64,000 bases of DNA from Toxorhynchites rutilus septentrionalis. Its lineage: Eukaryota; Arthropoda; Insecta; Diptera; Culicidae. The stretch is taken from the NCBI RefSeq assembly GCF_029784135.1, contig NC_073746.1:241112307-241176306 (forward strand), in the 5' to 3' direction. Of this stretch, positions 20,826 to 32,969 are shown piece by piece. The notes under the pieces are model-generated. The model was not told the DNA's origin. It saw nothing but the letters and a program-made list of their open reading frames with translations, and did no database searches. Within the stretch, counting starts at the first letter, position 1. Each line of letters opens with the position of its first letter. Made by a program: the position numbers and the translations under genes.

Positions 20826-23800
20826 CTACTGGAGCGCACCGGCGGATTTGAGCAGATTTAGTTCTTTGTCTTTCGCTTGCACCACCGAACGCCAGTGAAC
20901 ATCCTGTTCAATCACTTTCGATTCAAGATTTTTCAGCATAATTTCCTAGTGAAAATAAACATACACATGCATCAGAAAACGCTTGCCCCTGCATACTTTG
21001 AATTACGATGTTTTACTTACGGTGTCGGCTATAATTGTCTTATATTGATCGACAGTCTTCTGCAGCTGCTCGTTCCTCAGCACCAACACCTGCTGATCCT
21101 CGTAGGAATCTAGTTCGGGGGCACCATTCTTACTACTGCTGTTGCTGCCCTCGTCATTGTTTGGATGCGAATTGCTATTACTGTTAGCACTATTACTACT
21201 CTTACTGGTACTGCTAATGCTGCTGTTGTTGAGGTGTGTCACCTCGGCGCTTTTACTGCTGTTGCTATTGGAAATTCGAACACTTTCCTGCTGCTCCCGA
21301 ATGCAGATGACAGTGGACTCGAGCCAACTGTGGAAGTTGGTTGCGTCTAGTGGCAGTGCAGAGACAATCTCCGCTGGAAGCAGTTTGATCAGTAGATCCT
21401 TGGTCCGGGTCTGTTCCTCCAGGATCACTTTGTCGATGTCTACAGTGGGTGGTGCTGGTTCGATGATATGGTTGGCGACTTTGCTGGCAGCCTCCAACTC
21501 CTACGAGCAATCGAACGGAGAAAAAAAACACCATTTAGATCCTTGATCGCATGAACATAAATTACAAGTGCACTTGAAACTTACAACTTTACTACTATGG
21601 TTTGGGTTAGTGCTACCGTTGGTGTTATTTTCGGCATCTCGCAACGCGTCTATCAACTTCCAGTTCTTCACGCGTAAATCCTAACTCGGCCCAACCAGCA
21701 GAAAAACGGGTTAATTGGAACACGAATAGTTTCGGTTCCAAAGAGCAGCGGCAGTATATTTTTGTTGTGTTTTAGGGAAGCGGAAATGATGATGGATTGT
21801 TGAAGGTTGGAAGGTGAAGCGGAAATAAAGAAAAATGTAAAAATTATCTAATAAACATATGTTCAATAATGTTTGAATAGATTATTTGGGCTGTTGCTAA
21901 GAAATCGTACATCCAAGATATAGATGAATATGATGAAATATATCTATCAAGACGAATTGCGCATATTCCGTGGAAGCTGGCCAGTATCTTTATATATAAA
22001 AGAGAGTTTTTCCCACGTACGTATAATTCATCATCACGGAAGAACGGCTGATCAGATCCACGTCGTCCATATATTTTGTGAGTTTGTCTTGACCCAAATT
22101 AGAATGATAGAGTACTTTGGAAAATATTTGAGATGATTGGAAAAAATTACTATGCAGATTTATATATAGAAAAGAGAGTTTTTCCCACGTACGTATAACT
22201 CATCATCACGGGAGAACGGCTGATCAGATCTACGTCGTCCATATATTTTTCGTGCGATAACATACAAACTCTCTTGAAGTATATTCGTTGTTTTTACCAA
22301 CCAGAATATTCTCTAGATATACATTATATGGCAGAACAACGTTTGCCGGGTCAGCTAGTAGTACATAAAATATAGGACAATTTCACGCGACTGCTTTGAT
22401 TGAAAGTTCATACAGCTGATTAGTTTAAAATTAGAAGCCGGTCTAGAGGCGAAAAAACTTCGTAGATTAAAGCATCTATAAATAAAAGCCCAATGAAGCC
22501 TCTATAATAGAAACATCCCATGGAATGATATAGAAAATATAGGAAATGTGGCTAAATCCTATAAATCCGGAACATCAATCCAGCTGCTGGTGATCCTGTA
22601 CCCGATCGATAGAATGTAGCTTCCCCACTGGTAGGATGAAGTGAATTGTGAACTGACCGTCGCTAAAGGTGATCTATTGCGACCGAAGCATGCGTATTGC
22701 AGTGGTCGGTTCTAAGTCGGGACAGGATTCGCTGCTCCCTCATTGCCTTCATGACATCGAACCTAGTTGTAGAGCATTTAATTGTTCGGAGGAACAGCCT
22801 CGCCTCGGCGATCCATTTTCCCGCCCAAAAAGTGTGGAACGTGTTCGTAATCCATAATTTGAGGTCGTCAAGCGACACTTCACACGTTAGAAGCTGTCCA
22901 AAGGGACCGATTCCGGCGAAGCGATCGGCCGCTTCATTGCCGGCTATGCCATTAAGTCCGACGACCCACATGAGAACGGTATCCGGCAACAAATATTTTC
23001 TAGTGACTTGTACCCATGTACCCATCTTGGATCCGGTTGCACTGATTACATCGATAGCCAAGTCTTGGTCGACGAAATCGTGTAGCTTGAAACATTCCGG
23101 CTGATTTGGCTGAGAACACCCGACAGATGTCGGCGAATTTTTTTGCTGGAGATCATACAACCATTGTGGTCACTTATCCCGAAACCAACTTCTTGCATAT
23201 ATTTGGAACAGTTGATGGTAGCAGGCCAGTGATAATCCACAGTGCATTATTATAAATCGGTGATAGAGTTTTTAAGAAAATTATCTCTGGCCAGGCACGA
23301 CAATTCGAGACCATAGGTGAAGCGGCTTTTGACGATGGCTTTGACGATGGTTTTAAAAAGTTTAATCGAATGCAACAGCTCTTCTTCACCTTCCCCGAAA
23401 TGGTGCTGAAAAATCAGATTAAAGTTAACCACCACTCCCAGAGCTCTCAACTTATTTTCAGTCAAGCAAGTTGTGAGCCGTCGGTTCGCCATTCTCTTCA
23501 GGGCCTTTGATGTACAGGAGGTCTACGATGTTGGACGGTACCTTTTAACGGAGCAGCTGTTCTGTCCGATTTTGGAGATGGGTATCACAATACTATGTTT
23601 CCATTCTGCTGGAAGTCCTGCTTCTACAAGAGGTCATTAAAGATGCCGAGAAGAGTGATATGACCTGACAGGAGTAACTGTTTGATCATCTGATAATCGA
23701 TGCAATCAGAACTAGCTGATTCCCCTTTGGTGGATAGCAGCGCGACGGTGAGTTCTTCGATAGAGAAGTTTTGTTTAACGATTTTCCAACCCGGTCGTTC

Positions 23801-26800
23801 GGAACCACGAATCGATTGACTGCGTTCGTGTCCGCTTTTTCTCGACGGATGAACTCAGAATTGTATTCAGAAATTCTGTGTCGACGGGATCGTTGTAGGT
23901 CGTGTCATTCGCTTGCAGGATAGGATTATGGATTCCAGGAAACCAATCCAATTGTCCACCTTCGCCTTCATGATCATTCCGTCTCATACTTATGTGCAAC
24001 GCTCGACATTTGTTCATGGCAGTTTCCTTCCCCAAGCCATCGATCGGTATTCGCTCAGCCGCGCGCAGGAACTTCCTCCGCTTCCGAATCTCTCTTTTGA
24101 TGCCCTCGGATCACTAGTGCAGTCTCTTACCTGGATGATTTTGGTTTTTTGAATCGTAGATTCTTCCGCTTCCATGATCATCTCGTCAAATTTTGCAATG
24201 GTAGTCGAGATGACTCTGGCAATCAAGAAGTCGGAGAATATTTTGTAGGCTGCCCAGTCAGCTTCGTCCATTTCGGTCTGTGAGTGATTTGCGGCGGCGG
24301 AGCGTTGAGTGCCATGGAGATCGGATAACGATCACGGCCATGTAGCTCGTCGGCCTCAGTCTACCCACCAATTTTAAACTGGCTGCCGGAACATCGTTGG
24401 CTGTCTTGCTGCGAACAAGGTATCCGTGTCGTCGTTAAGGACCGAGAGCTCCAGCACCTCCAAGAGATCGGCGATGATATTCCCCCTAAGGTCTGGCGTT
24501 TGCATTCCCCAGTTGCGTTGGTGAGCGTTGAAGACCCCCAGAATGATTTTGGGGCTTTTCAAGCCTTCTAGCGCCTCAAGTAGTTTCTGTCTTAATTCTA
24601 GGATTCTGCCATACGACGAGTAGATACAGATGATGGTTACCAGAATAGGGGCCTCGATTTCAACTGCTATTATCGGTAGGTCGGAACCAATCTGTTTCCA
24701 CAAAAGTGAAATGTTCCTCTTGACACCCAAAGCAACGGAGTGTTAAAGAACGGGGCCAGAGAAATTTACATTCCAGGATTTTTCGTTGGTATTACTCGAT
24801 TTACTTCTTGGATCGCAATGATCAACGGACACAGATCTCGGTTATCATACCTGGTCCATTGATGTTCCACTACATGACAAATTTTCTGGTTTTGTTGATG
24901 GGCTGACCTCGTTAGGCCAGTTGGTTAGAAATGTTGCGCTACCGGCTACGAAGATTTTCGGTGGAACTCCGCCGACGACCACAGGATGAGAGAGGGTTGG
25001 CCATCCAGAGGCAGCAGAGGAGACATGTTGGAATTGGCTTGGAACTCGGAATGTCCAGCCATAGCTGGTGCAAAATCTCCTAGTCTGCGTCTTCATGCGT
25101 TATAGTGATGTGATCAGGAGTGACTTTAGCGGCAAGATGATCGGATCTTATACGAATACGACGTAGATGTCATTGCGCTTCCGGTTTTCCAAAACTCTCG
25201 TGCAACGGAAGCTAATCTTCCCCGACACCCGAGGATTATCCGCCAGTAAGGGTGGGAATGTATCGTCCGCACTAACGGGTCCCGGCAAGCAGGGCATTCG
25301 GTTGACGTCAGATCACGATGAGTGATGCCGGGGGGGCTCAAATATCACTATCACTACTGATCAGTTAAGTTCTGGCTGGTGACGGGTGGAGTGAAATTGA
25401 TCGAGTAATTTTTGTGTTTGGCGATCCTTGCCATTAGTCAACAGATGGTGTGAAGAGCCTGATCGCGAATTGGGCCGAGTAGTATCTGGAGACAAGAAAA
25501 GCTGCTTGCATACTGTCATCAATCTCTGATGGAAACAATTTGTCGCAATTGATTACAGCCGGTCAAACATTCATCAGATTATTCCTCTTCAGGAACATAG
25601 TAAATCGATTCAAAGGAAGGCTGGGCTGGGCGTGCTGAAGGACGCAAAAATACGTCAAAAACGGAGATGAAGAGCCGAAGGAAATGTGGCTAAATCCTAT
25701 GCCGCATCGGGTAGAGAGTTAGAATCAGGCTGACAAAACGGTGAAAACAGTAACAAATCAACAAGTCATAACCCAACGGCAACAGGCTGATCAAGAAGAA
25801 TAAGGAAATTGTTATACCAAAGAAAGACGTTACTGTTACCAACAAGGATCGGATGGAAACAAATGGCATAGAACTAGCTATTAAAAATCTCCAAGAAAAC
25901 CTGTAACCGACGAAATAAATTCCATTGCACATTTCAAGTTAACGCCCGCTGGGTACGGTCAGTGGATCCCGGGGCTCTGACAACCCTATCCCAACCAACA
26001 CAAATTGAGCGTGAGCAGCATAAAGCAGGGCTCACGCTCAGGGCATTTGATATCGTTGGATAGTTTCCTTTGGCAAGCGATATTTGGATACCCATCCGGA
26101 AGCTTTCTTGGCGATTTGCAATTAAAATCACTGCTGCAGGATCGCGCGGAGCACTTCATTTTTAATTCCAGGTTATGATTTCAATGCTCATGATTTTCTA
26201 TGCTGGCTACAAAAAAAAAATGCCCGCTTAGGAACACCCTGGTGAATCCGAACACTAACTCGACTCATTCAAAACCAAACGCTTTAAAGTTGTAAGTGTC
26301 AAGACGGAATGATATAGAAAATATAAACATCATTAACTCTTACATTGTTTTTAGTCCTCTGCTCTTCGATCTGCTTCTGGAGGTTCTCTTCACGCAAACG
26401 TGCTTCATTCATCTGCTGGTCGTGCTCGGCTAGCTTCGTTTTGCAGTCCGACAGTTCACCGCGGCACACGGAGAGTTCCGTTTTGCTCGAGTCTAAGGCA
26501 TTTTGGAGATTGCGGATTTCGACCTTACTGCTCTCCTCGTTCTGATTGCTTACGGCGGCAGCAGCGGCCACTGCGGCAACGGCTTGCTTCTGCTTAGCCT
26601 GCAGCTCAACAAGTTGGGCTTTGAGCTGTTCCAACTCGTAATCCTGCTGTTGGCAGGTTTTAGCGAGCTCATCCTTCTGGCCAGTCACAACACGCAACTG
26701 CTGGAGTTCATTTTCGTAGGCTGCTACATCTGCAATGCCAAACACAATCGATTCGAAACAGCCCAAAATAGTTACTATCAGTGGGAAAAGCTTACCATGC

Positions 26801-28502
26801 GTACGCTGTTGGATAATTTCATCCTTATTGTGTAGCAATATTTCGTATTCAGTCTTTTTCTTGAGCATTTCCTAGAGGGGAAAAAACATACAAAATTAAA
26901 GTTAGTCTTATCTTATCAGCCTTTTGCGAGTTCTTTCACAATCACTTTCTTCATTATGCAACAATACGAACCTCTTCAATTTGTATTTTTTCATTTAGTA
27001 GTTGATTCTTGTTCAACAGCTCGTGCTGGAGCAACTGTAAGTTGTCATTCAATTGAGCCACTGTGGCAGCACTCTCCTGGGCAGCAGCATGTTTCTCGGA
27101 CAACTGAACATATTTCGCCTGCAGTTGTTGGTATTGATGAGAAACCGTCTGCTTTTCGGCAGTGAGCTTGTCCGAAACATGTTGTATTTGTTGGGTTAGA
27201 TTTTGAATTTCCAGCCTTTTAGCATTCATCTCTTCGTTGAAGTTCTTGGCAGCGGAACTGTTGTGAGATTTTTCATTGTTCAACTCCTGGCGTAACTCCT
27301 TTAGCTTAGCATGCAACCCAGCAGCACCGGTCTGTTCTTCTTGCAGTTGATTTTCCTTCTCCTGCAGCTGTTTCTTCAGCTTCTGGAGTGGATCTGACGG
27401 ATCATTCCACTCGGAGGGGTCCTTAGTCAGTGTGTCCTGTTGTTTGTTCAGCAAGAAATCAATCAAAATCTGAATATCGTTACGAGGAAGATCAGCTTTT
27501 CCGAGGATGTTAACGAACGATTGGACGTTAGCCGCGTCTTGTACTTCGGCAGCTAGCTGCTGGGTGAGGAGCTCATTTTTCTTCTTCTTGCTAGACTTTT
27601 CCTTATTGACAACACTCGCGGTAATTTTCGCTTCAGTTGGTACAGCGATAGTAGCAGCAGTCACGACAGCAGGAGCAGCCGTTGGGGTGATAGCAATCTC
27701 TTCCACGCCACTGTTCTTTGGTGATGTTTTGTGGTGTTCCTTATTCTTGTGCTTACGTTGCTCCTTAGGTTGAGATTTGACTTTCGTATCCTCCTCTTTC
27801 TGAAACGAAAATAAGCCAATGTCTATTTTCCAAACCCACAATATAGAGAAAACAAATCTTTATACATACTTGCTGACGGGCTATCTCAAGAGCATCTTTC
27901 GGTTGAATCTCCTCGAAATGATTCATCTCGACGGCCACATCTTGCTTCACCAGAACAGGCTCAGCCTTGTTGAGTAAAATTCCACCCTTCTGCTTGTTCT
28001 TTTTTCCTTGGTTGGTTTTGTTCTCTTTTTTCTGCAATAATAACATAATGGCGTGACAAAATATTATTGGTTTGACGAAGGTTACCTTTCCCTGGCCGTC
28101 ATTCAATGAAAACGCTTCGGTTTCGACAAAATCGGATACAGCAGTAGTCTTCTTCAAGGCGTATGTCAGCGGATTAATTTCTTCTTCCATCTGACTTTCG
28201 GATGAATTTGAATCGCTCTCCACTTCGGCCGAATCCTGGTCTGAGTCTTTCACAACCGCGGACGCTTTCTGCTTGGGGTGCTGCGGTTTTTTGTTGACCT
28301 TCTTAACCTTCTTGTTTGTATTATCCTTGGAAGCCGCCTTTGTGCTACCGGCGGCACCCAAGATCTTCTCGCGCATTTCTTGCTTCTCCTTCACCATCTC
28401 CTCGAACGACTTTCCCGACAGTGGTTTTAGCAGGAAGAAATGGAGTCCCAACAGCGACACCAATGTACCAACAAGGATTACAACGAAGATGGACAGATCC
28501 AT
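20826..28502 (-). CDS. Kinectin/RRBP1-like ER membrane coiled-coil protein
   Basis: Eight coding exons: 28502-28086, 28031-27870, 27799-26972, 26871-26796, 26729-26344, 21680-21585, 21500-21021 and 20945-20826. All introns have GT-AG ends and the phases agree, giving 854 residues. Residues 3-27 form one hydrophobic anchor (IFVVILVGTLVSLLGLHFFL), then a lysine-rich cytosolic stretch, an acidic segment, a basic region with NQGKKNKQKGG, and from about residue 280 long coiled coils (KLKKQLQEKENQLQEE). The end reads NLESKVIEQDVHWRSVVQAK, conserved in kinectin and p180/RRBP1. In vertebrates these proteins sit in rough ER membranes and bind ribosomes, kinesin or microtubules; the same role here is inference. 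One donor, after exon 3, is the weak GTTCGT. The fifth intron (4663 bp) is full of repeats. Confidence 0.88.
21987..22358 (+). mobile_element. Non-autonomous Helitron
   Basis: Starts TCTTTATATATAAAAGAGAG after an A and ends GGGTCAGCTAG before a T, as Helitrons do (A-TC...CTAG-T). Just before the end a short hairpin GGCA...TGCC can form. No target duplication. Inside, the first ~95 bases (gagtttttcccacgtacgta and following) occur a second time from 22158, so the 5' end is present twice. It lies in intron 5 of the kinectin-like gene, antisense to it. Confidence 0.75.
22542..26305 (-). mobile_element. Outer retroposon-like insertion in intron 5, 20-bp duplication
   Basis: The 20-mer ggaatgatatagaaaatata occurs at 22522-22541 and 26306-26325, enclosing this interval as a target-site duplication. 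The outer element itself seems to be 25701-26305 plus the 21 bases at 22542-22562, about 625 bp, with the LINE below inserted near its 3' end. The right copy lies only 18 bases from the splice donor of exon 5. I do not recognise the outer element. Confidence 0.6.
22563..25678 (-). mobile_element. Degenerate I-clade-like LINE, 22-bp target duplication
   Basis: The 22-mer consisting of aggaaatgtggct and aaatcctat lies on both sides (22541-22562 and 25679-25700). Read on the minus strand, the element gives an endonuclease (SPKIILGVFNAH, the catalytic DFN now VFN, near 24550), a linker, reverse transcriptase C-terminal pieces (IVKSRFTYGLELSCLARDN near 23300) and an RNase H (VGLNGIAGNEAADRFAGIG, normally GHSG, near 22950) with frameshifts throughout. 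Domain order EN-RT-RNase H suits the I group. It runs in the same direction as the host gene. Confidence 0.75.
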
Positions 28503-29765
28503 ATTTGCATGGTTTGTTTACGACACGGACAGGAACAGGTGACGATTTCTAGTTACAATGCAACACACGCGCACGAAAGGATATCCCTCTCAGCTAATTG
28601 TCACTGGAATGGAACAGAAGAAAAAGAAAAGTGAATTGATGAATCTTTACCAGGGTATAATTATATAAGACAGATAAGAAAATAACGACTGCAATATCCA
28701 AAATTAATCAATTGAGCGCTACCGAAATTTTTCGCACGTTCGACGACAATAACGTTGCTCAGTGTTTAATAATTGAATTTCTATACATACTTCATTGCAG
28801 TGCCAACAGTAGTGTCGGAGCTCAGGGGTGAACGTGTGCGTGAGAATGATGCAATTGGCCAAAAACATTCAATGGATTGTTAACCGAACGCAATGCACTA
28901 GGAGCAATCTTTTTACTTCTGCTTCCGCGTTCTTGTTGGTGACCTTTCTTGTGTTGTTTCAGTATGGTGTATTTTGTCATACACTTGAATTTCGAACGCG
29001 TTCGGTTGAGATCATCGTCGTGGGCATTTTATGACACATCGGGAACGGGTGTTTTGAAAACTATGCAGTATTGATACTACCGATAGGATCACTAATATTT
29101 CCCAATTCTCAAGTGATATGAGCTCGAAAATATTTGGACAGTTGCACCAGAGTCAACAGCGTTTATAGCCTTCGAAAGATCAAATTGATTAGAGATGGCG
29201 GAATTCTATCAGTATAGGTAAATTGACCGGCATCTATTGAATTAGAAGTCGCGTTAAGTGTGTGCAGCTGGATCATTTCCTGCAAAAATGACCGGAATGT
29301 TAAATCGACTGAAACCCCCAAACTAATACGAGGTAAAGCTATAAGATTCAATAAAATAATAAGTCGACGATATCACCCGCATTTAGGAACTCAGTTTGTT
29401 TGAAAAAGAATATCACGCATTATTACTGTGTCATACATGCTATCGATACTTTGTGTTCATTTGATTGATTGTTAACAAACACTTAGGCTTCTTGGAGACA
29501 TTTAAATTTATAAAATTTTCGTCGAAATAGGGTCGACTATTGAAATAAAGACGAATAAAACCGAACGAATAAATATTTCAAGAAATATTTTTCACAATCT
29601 TCAATTTTCCGCGAAAAAAAGGAAAAATTGAACATTGGTAAAAACTGCATTTTTTTCGTTGTCCTGTAGGAAATTCAATCGAACGGTGTTTTTGTCTACA
29701 TCACATTGCATGTTCTTTTATCAAAATAATACTGTAGAAAAGTCTAAATTTTTTTTTGTGTTTTA
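28503..29765. other. 5' flank of kinectin-like gene
   Basis: Contains the 5' untranslated region and promoter of the minus-strand gene, whose start site I cannot place. No other coding frame stands out; the largest frames (28273-28552 and 28828-29034, plus strand) are antisense overlap or chance. Confidence 0.4.
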
Positions 29766-29842
29766 CAGTAGAACCCAGATTATCCGCGAAATAGCCTGGC
29801 AAAGTTACCGGGCATAATGAAAATTGCGGATAACGCTATAAA
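29766..29842 (+). repeat. Pogo/Tigger-like terminal fragment
   Basis: Cagtagaacccagattatcc, followed by gcgaaa and later ttgcggataac, resembles the terminal repeat of pogo-type Tc1/mariner elements. No second end was found, so this is a solo end or a fragment. Confidence 0.4.
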
Positions 29843-30680
29843 GAACTAAAAATGCAAACTCTATGCCAACGAGGTATTAAAATCGACCCCTATTAATTTC
29901 CCCAAATTCATATTTGAAACTTTCAAGATATTTTACGTGAACCAATTTGTTATAAGAAAGACTAATATTTTCTGGGTGTCGACTCAAAATCCAAAAAAAA
30001 ACCCGATATTCCCTGATTTTCCACTAATATTTCAGAAAAATTCCAGATGAATTCTCTACTAGTACTTTAGCTGTAGTTACTAAACATTTAGTTAACTTAA
30101 ACAGTGAAATTTAAGAACGTCTGTCGATACGAATTGTTTAGGATTTTTAATTGAGTTAAACGACGACTGAAAAGTGTCGTAAATGATTTAAAAGAATCAG
30201 TTAGAGATATGGAAATAATCTTGAAAGAGTCTCATAGGTTTGTACAGAATGAGTCATTTTTATTTTGATGCGGCTCAATTTATTGAAACTGTTATGATTT
30301 TAACGAAATGCTTCATCTTGCAATCTATTTCTTCGTTCCACCCCTTCAGAGATTTCGCCTCTACTTCCCTTAGCCTTTTCATTAACTTTGATTCATGTGA
30401 CGCAAAATCTTCTTTTTTATTATTTTACTTGTTTTCTAGACAAAGAGAATGAAAATTTCTAATTAGTCGAATTAATTAGCTCAACGTTTTTATTGATGCT
30501 ATCCTTCCAAAGCTAAGTAATTCCCTGGACTTCTCCAAAAGCTGCAAGTTGATCTTTGGTGCTTGAAAACGTCCCAAGACCATTGACGTCGTGTAACGAT
30601 TTACCATCTCCTTCTGTTTCATCCCAAAATCTTACATTGAAATCTATCTGCATCCTCTTTGTAGACTTGTTCAAAGACTC
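29843..30680. other. No gene recognised
   Basis: AT-rich sequence with short chance frames only and no evident repeats. Confidence 0.4.
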
Positions 30681-30688
30681 GTCGAAAC

Positions 30689-32823
30689 TAGGATTGGGCG
30701 ATCTTTAGAAAAAGATCGATCTTGATGAATCGATTTTCTCAACGACGCAGGGATCGATTCACTGATTAAATCGGTACCAAAGAATCGATCTTTGCTGAAT
30801 CGATTTTTTGAAAAATCGAATGCTTTTTTCCAAATTATTTACTTTTTTTTTTATTAATTCGTTTATTTTTACAGGCTCAGTTACTTAAGTTTAAAGGAGC
30901 CGAATTCTTAAATATAATTTAAAACTATATATATAAACAATTTTTCTTACATCTATGGTTAGTAAGGTGGAAAACCGATTACTCGCGGTGTACTCGAGTT
31001 TAGGAGGGTGACATATTTTTAGGAGAAGGATGAGATATAAGGAAATTGTAACAATGTTGATGAACACTCATTTCTTAAATCTATTCGTATATCTATAGTG
31101 TATTTACATTTCAACTTATTCTAATATTTATAGCAAGGGGACGAATTACCCGCGAGGGAGGGAAAGGAGTGTATAAGGATGTAGGGACAATCACACACGA
31201 AGATTTATAGCTTTAAGGAAAACATATATATGGGACATGTAATCAAGGTCTAACCGAGCCAACACATCTCTCACCGGCACATTGGGCTGTCTTCCTCGGG
31301 CCCGAAGTGAGTTTTCTAAATTCGATCTGGCGGCCAGATACACCTCGCACGACCAAACAATGTGCTCGATGTCGTGATAACCTTGGCCACAAACGCAGAG
31401 ATTGCTGCTGGCAAGATTGAAACGGAAGAGTAGTGCATCTAACGAACAGTGATTGGACATGAGTCGGGAGAAGGTGCGAATAAAGTCCCGACTCAAGTCC
31501 AGACTTTTGAACCACGGTTTGAGGCTAACCTTAGGGATAATCGAGTGAAACCACCGGCCCAATTCATCTTCATTCCACTTGCGTTGCCAGTTAGCGATGG
31601 TATTTTTGCGGACTAAAGAATAAAATTCATTGAAGGCGATTTGACGCTGATAAATGTCGCCTTCAATTGCACCTACCTTTGCCAATGAGTCAGCCCTCTC
31701 ATTACCCGGAATTGAGCAATGTGAGGGGACCCAGACAAAGGTAATGACATAACAGCGTCTGGATAAAGCACTCAAAATTTCTCGTATTCTCTCAAGGAAG
31801 TACGGCGAGTGCTTTTCCGGCCTCATTGAACGGATAGCTTCGACAGAGCTAAGACTGTCCGTTACAATGTAATAGTGTTCAACAGGTCGTGAGGCGACGC
31901 TGTCCAGCGCCCAGTATATCGCTGCCAATTCAGCAATATATACCGAGCAAGGATTCTGAAATTATTTACTTGTTTTATATAAGTATTATATTTTCTTTAA
32001 ACGTGAAATGAACAATTCACATTTCTATTCAAACACCAGAGGCATTTCAGTTTGATTCTCAGAATGAAGGTCACAAAAAAAAACTTGAAAGCCCAAAAAA
32101 AATTATTTTCCATGCATTCATTCTGAACCGTCATGGAATCATTTAATTAAATGAATTACTTGAAAATTATTATAAGAAATTCAACAACTGATATTCATCT
32201 CCGCAGACAATAATCCATTTAGCATTTAGTCGAAAGTAATCTTGCACCGTCTCAATTCTAGAAAAGAGCGCTTCTGCTGGATCTGATGTCAACCATTCTA
32301 TCTGGTCACAATTTTCACTGTCAGCATTGTGAATTTAATGGTGTAAATATAACTTGTGAACACTTGTATTCTAATGACCAAACTTTCAAAAGTGCTTCTC
32401 CTAAATTTACGACCAGTGATTTGACAACCTTGAAAGATGTGAAATTGTTTCCTACAATCAAAAAGATAGGAAAGATGGCATAGAAAAGATCGATTTTCGC
32501 GACGTTTTTCGATCCAAAAAATTGGAAATCGGGGAGGAAAAGATCGATCGCAAAATATCGATCCAAGTTCGCCCAATCCTATTCACTGTCACTAATTTGA
32601 CATCCTCAAAAGCTATCCAAATGTTTAAATTGTTTTTAAAATTTGTCAGGTAGTGAGATTAAAATCGATGTACATTGAACAAAAAACTCTAAGATCGAAA
32701 TAATCGAAGGAAAAAGATCGATCTTAATGATTTTTTAGGGTACAATGAATCGATAAAAAAAACCGGAAATCGAAATGGAAGAGATCGATCTTCTGAAAAT
32801 CGATCCAAGATCGCCCAATCCTA
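30689..32823. mobile_element. hAT-like element, TIR TAGGATTGGGCGATC
   Basis: The ends TAGGATTGGGCGATCTT and AAGATCGCCCAATCCTA are exact inverted repeats of 17 bp. The flanking 8-mers gtcgaaac (30681-30688) and gtggaaac (32824-32831) differ at one base and fit a hAT target duplication. A second internal end (ttcgcccaatccta) lies at 32563-32577. The interior repeats gatcgat words and has no transposase; a LINE fragment is inserted at 30845-31958. Confidence 0.75.
30845..31958 (-). pseudogene. 5'-truncated LINE 3' end with RNase H domain
   Basis: The minus strand gives the tail of a LINE polyprotein from inside RNase H: AELAAIYWAL (Glu), VTDSLSSVEAI (Asp), WVPSHCSIPGNERADSLAK (His, Asn, Asp), then a CX1CX7HX4C knuckle (CVCGQGYHDIEHIVWSC) and a stop at 31191. 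A 3' untranslated region and an A-rich tail follow (T run at 30845-30850 on the plus strand). The 13-mer aaattatttactt at 30832-30844 and 31959-31971 is the target duplication. The open frame of 245 codons is undamaged but the copy lacks all upstream domains. Confidence 0.85.
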
Positions 32824-32855
32824 GTGGAAACCAACGACATATATAGTACGACATT

Positions 32856-32969
32856 AAAAGTATAAAAATTAACAAAAGTAATAGTATAAAAATTAACAAT
32901 AGTGATAGTTTAAAAATTAACAATAGTAATAGTATAGAAATTGACAATACTAATAGTATAAATGTTAAC
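32856..32969. repeat. 24-bp minisatellite, about five units
   Basis: The unit agtataaaaattaacaat plus agtaat is repeated with few changes. It lies directly to the right of the hAT element. Confidence 0.8.

Noticed and set aside
20877..21546. Plus-strand open frames rich in leucine over 20877-21546
   Set aside because: They are antisense to the last two exons of the kinectin-like gene; the leucine runs mirror serine/asparagine-rich coding DNA on the other strand.
26299..26868. 189-codon minus-strand frame taken as one exon
   Set aside because: It reads through an intron at 26730-26795 and past the GTAAG donor at 26343. Exon borders with GT-AG and agreeing phases explain it better.
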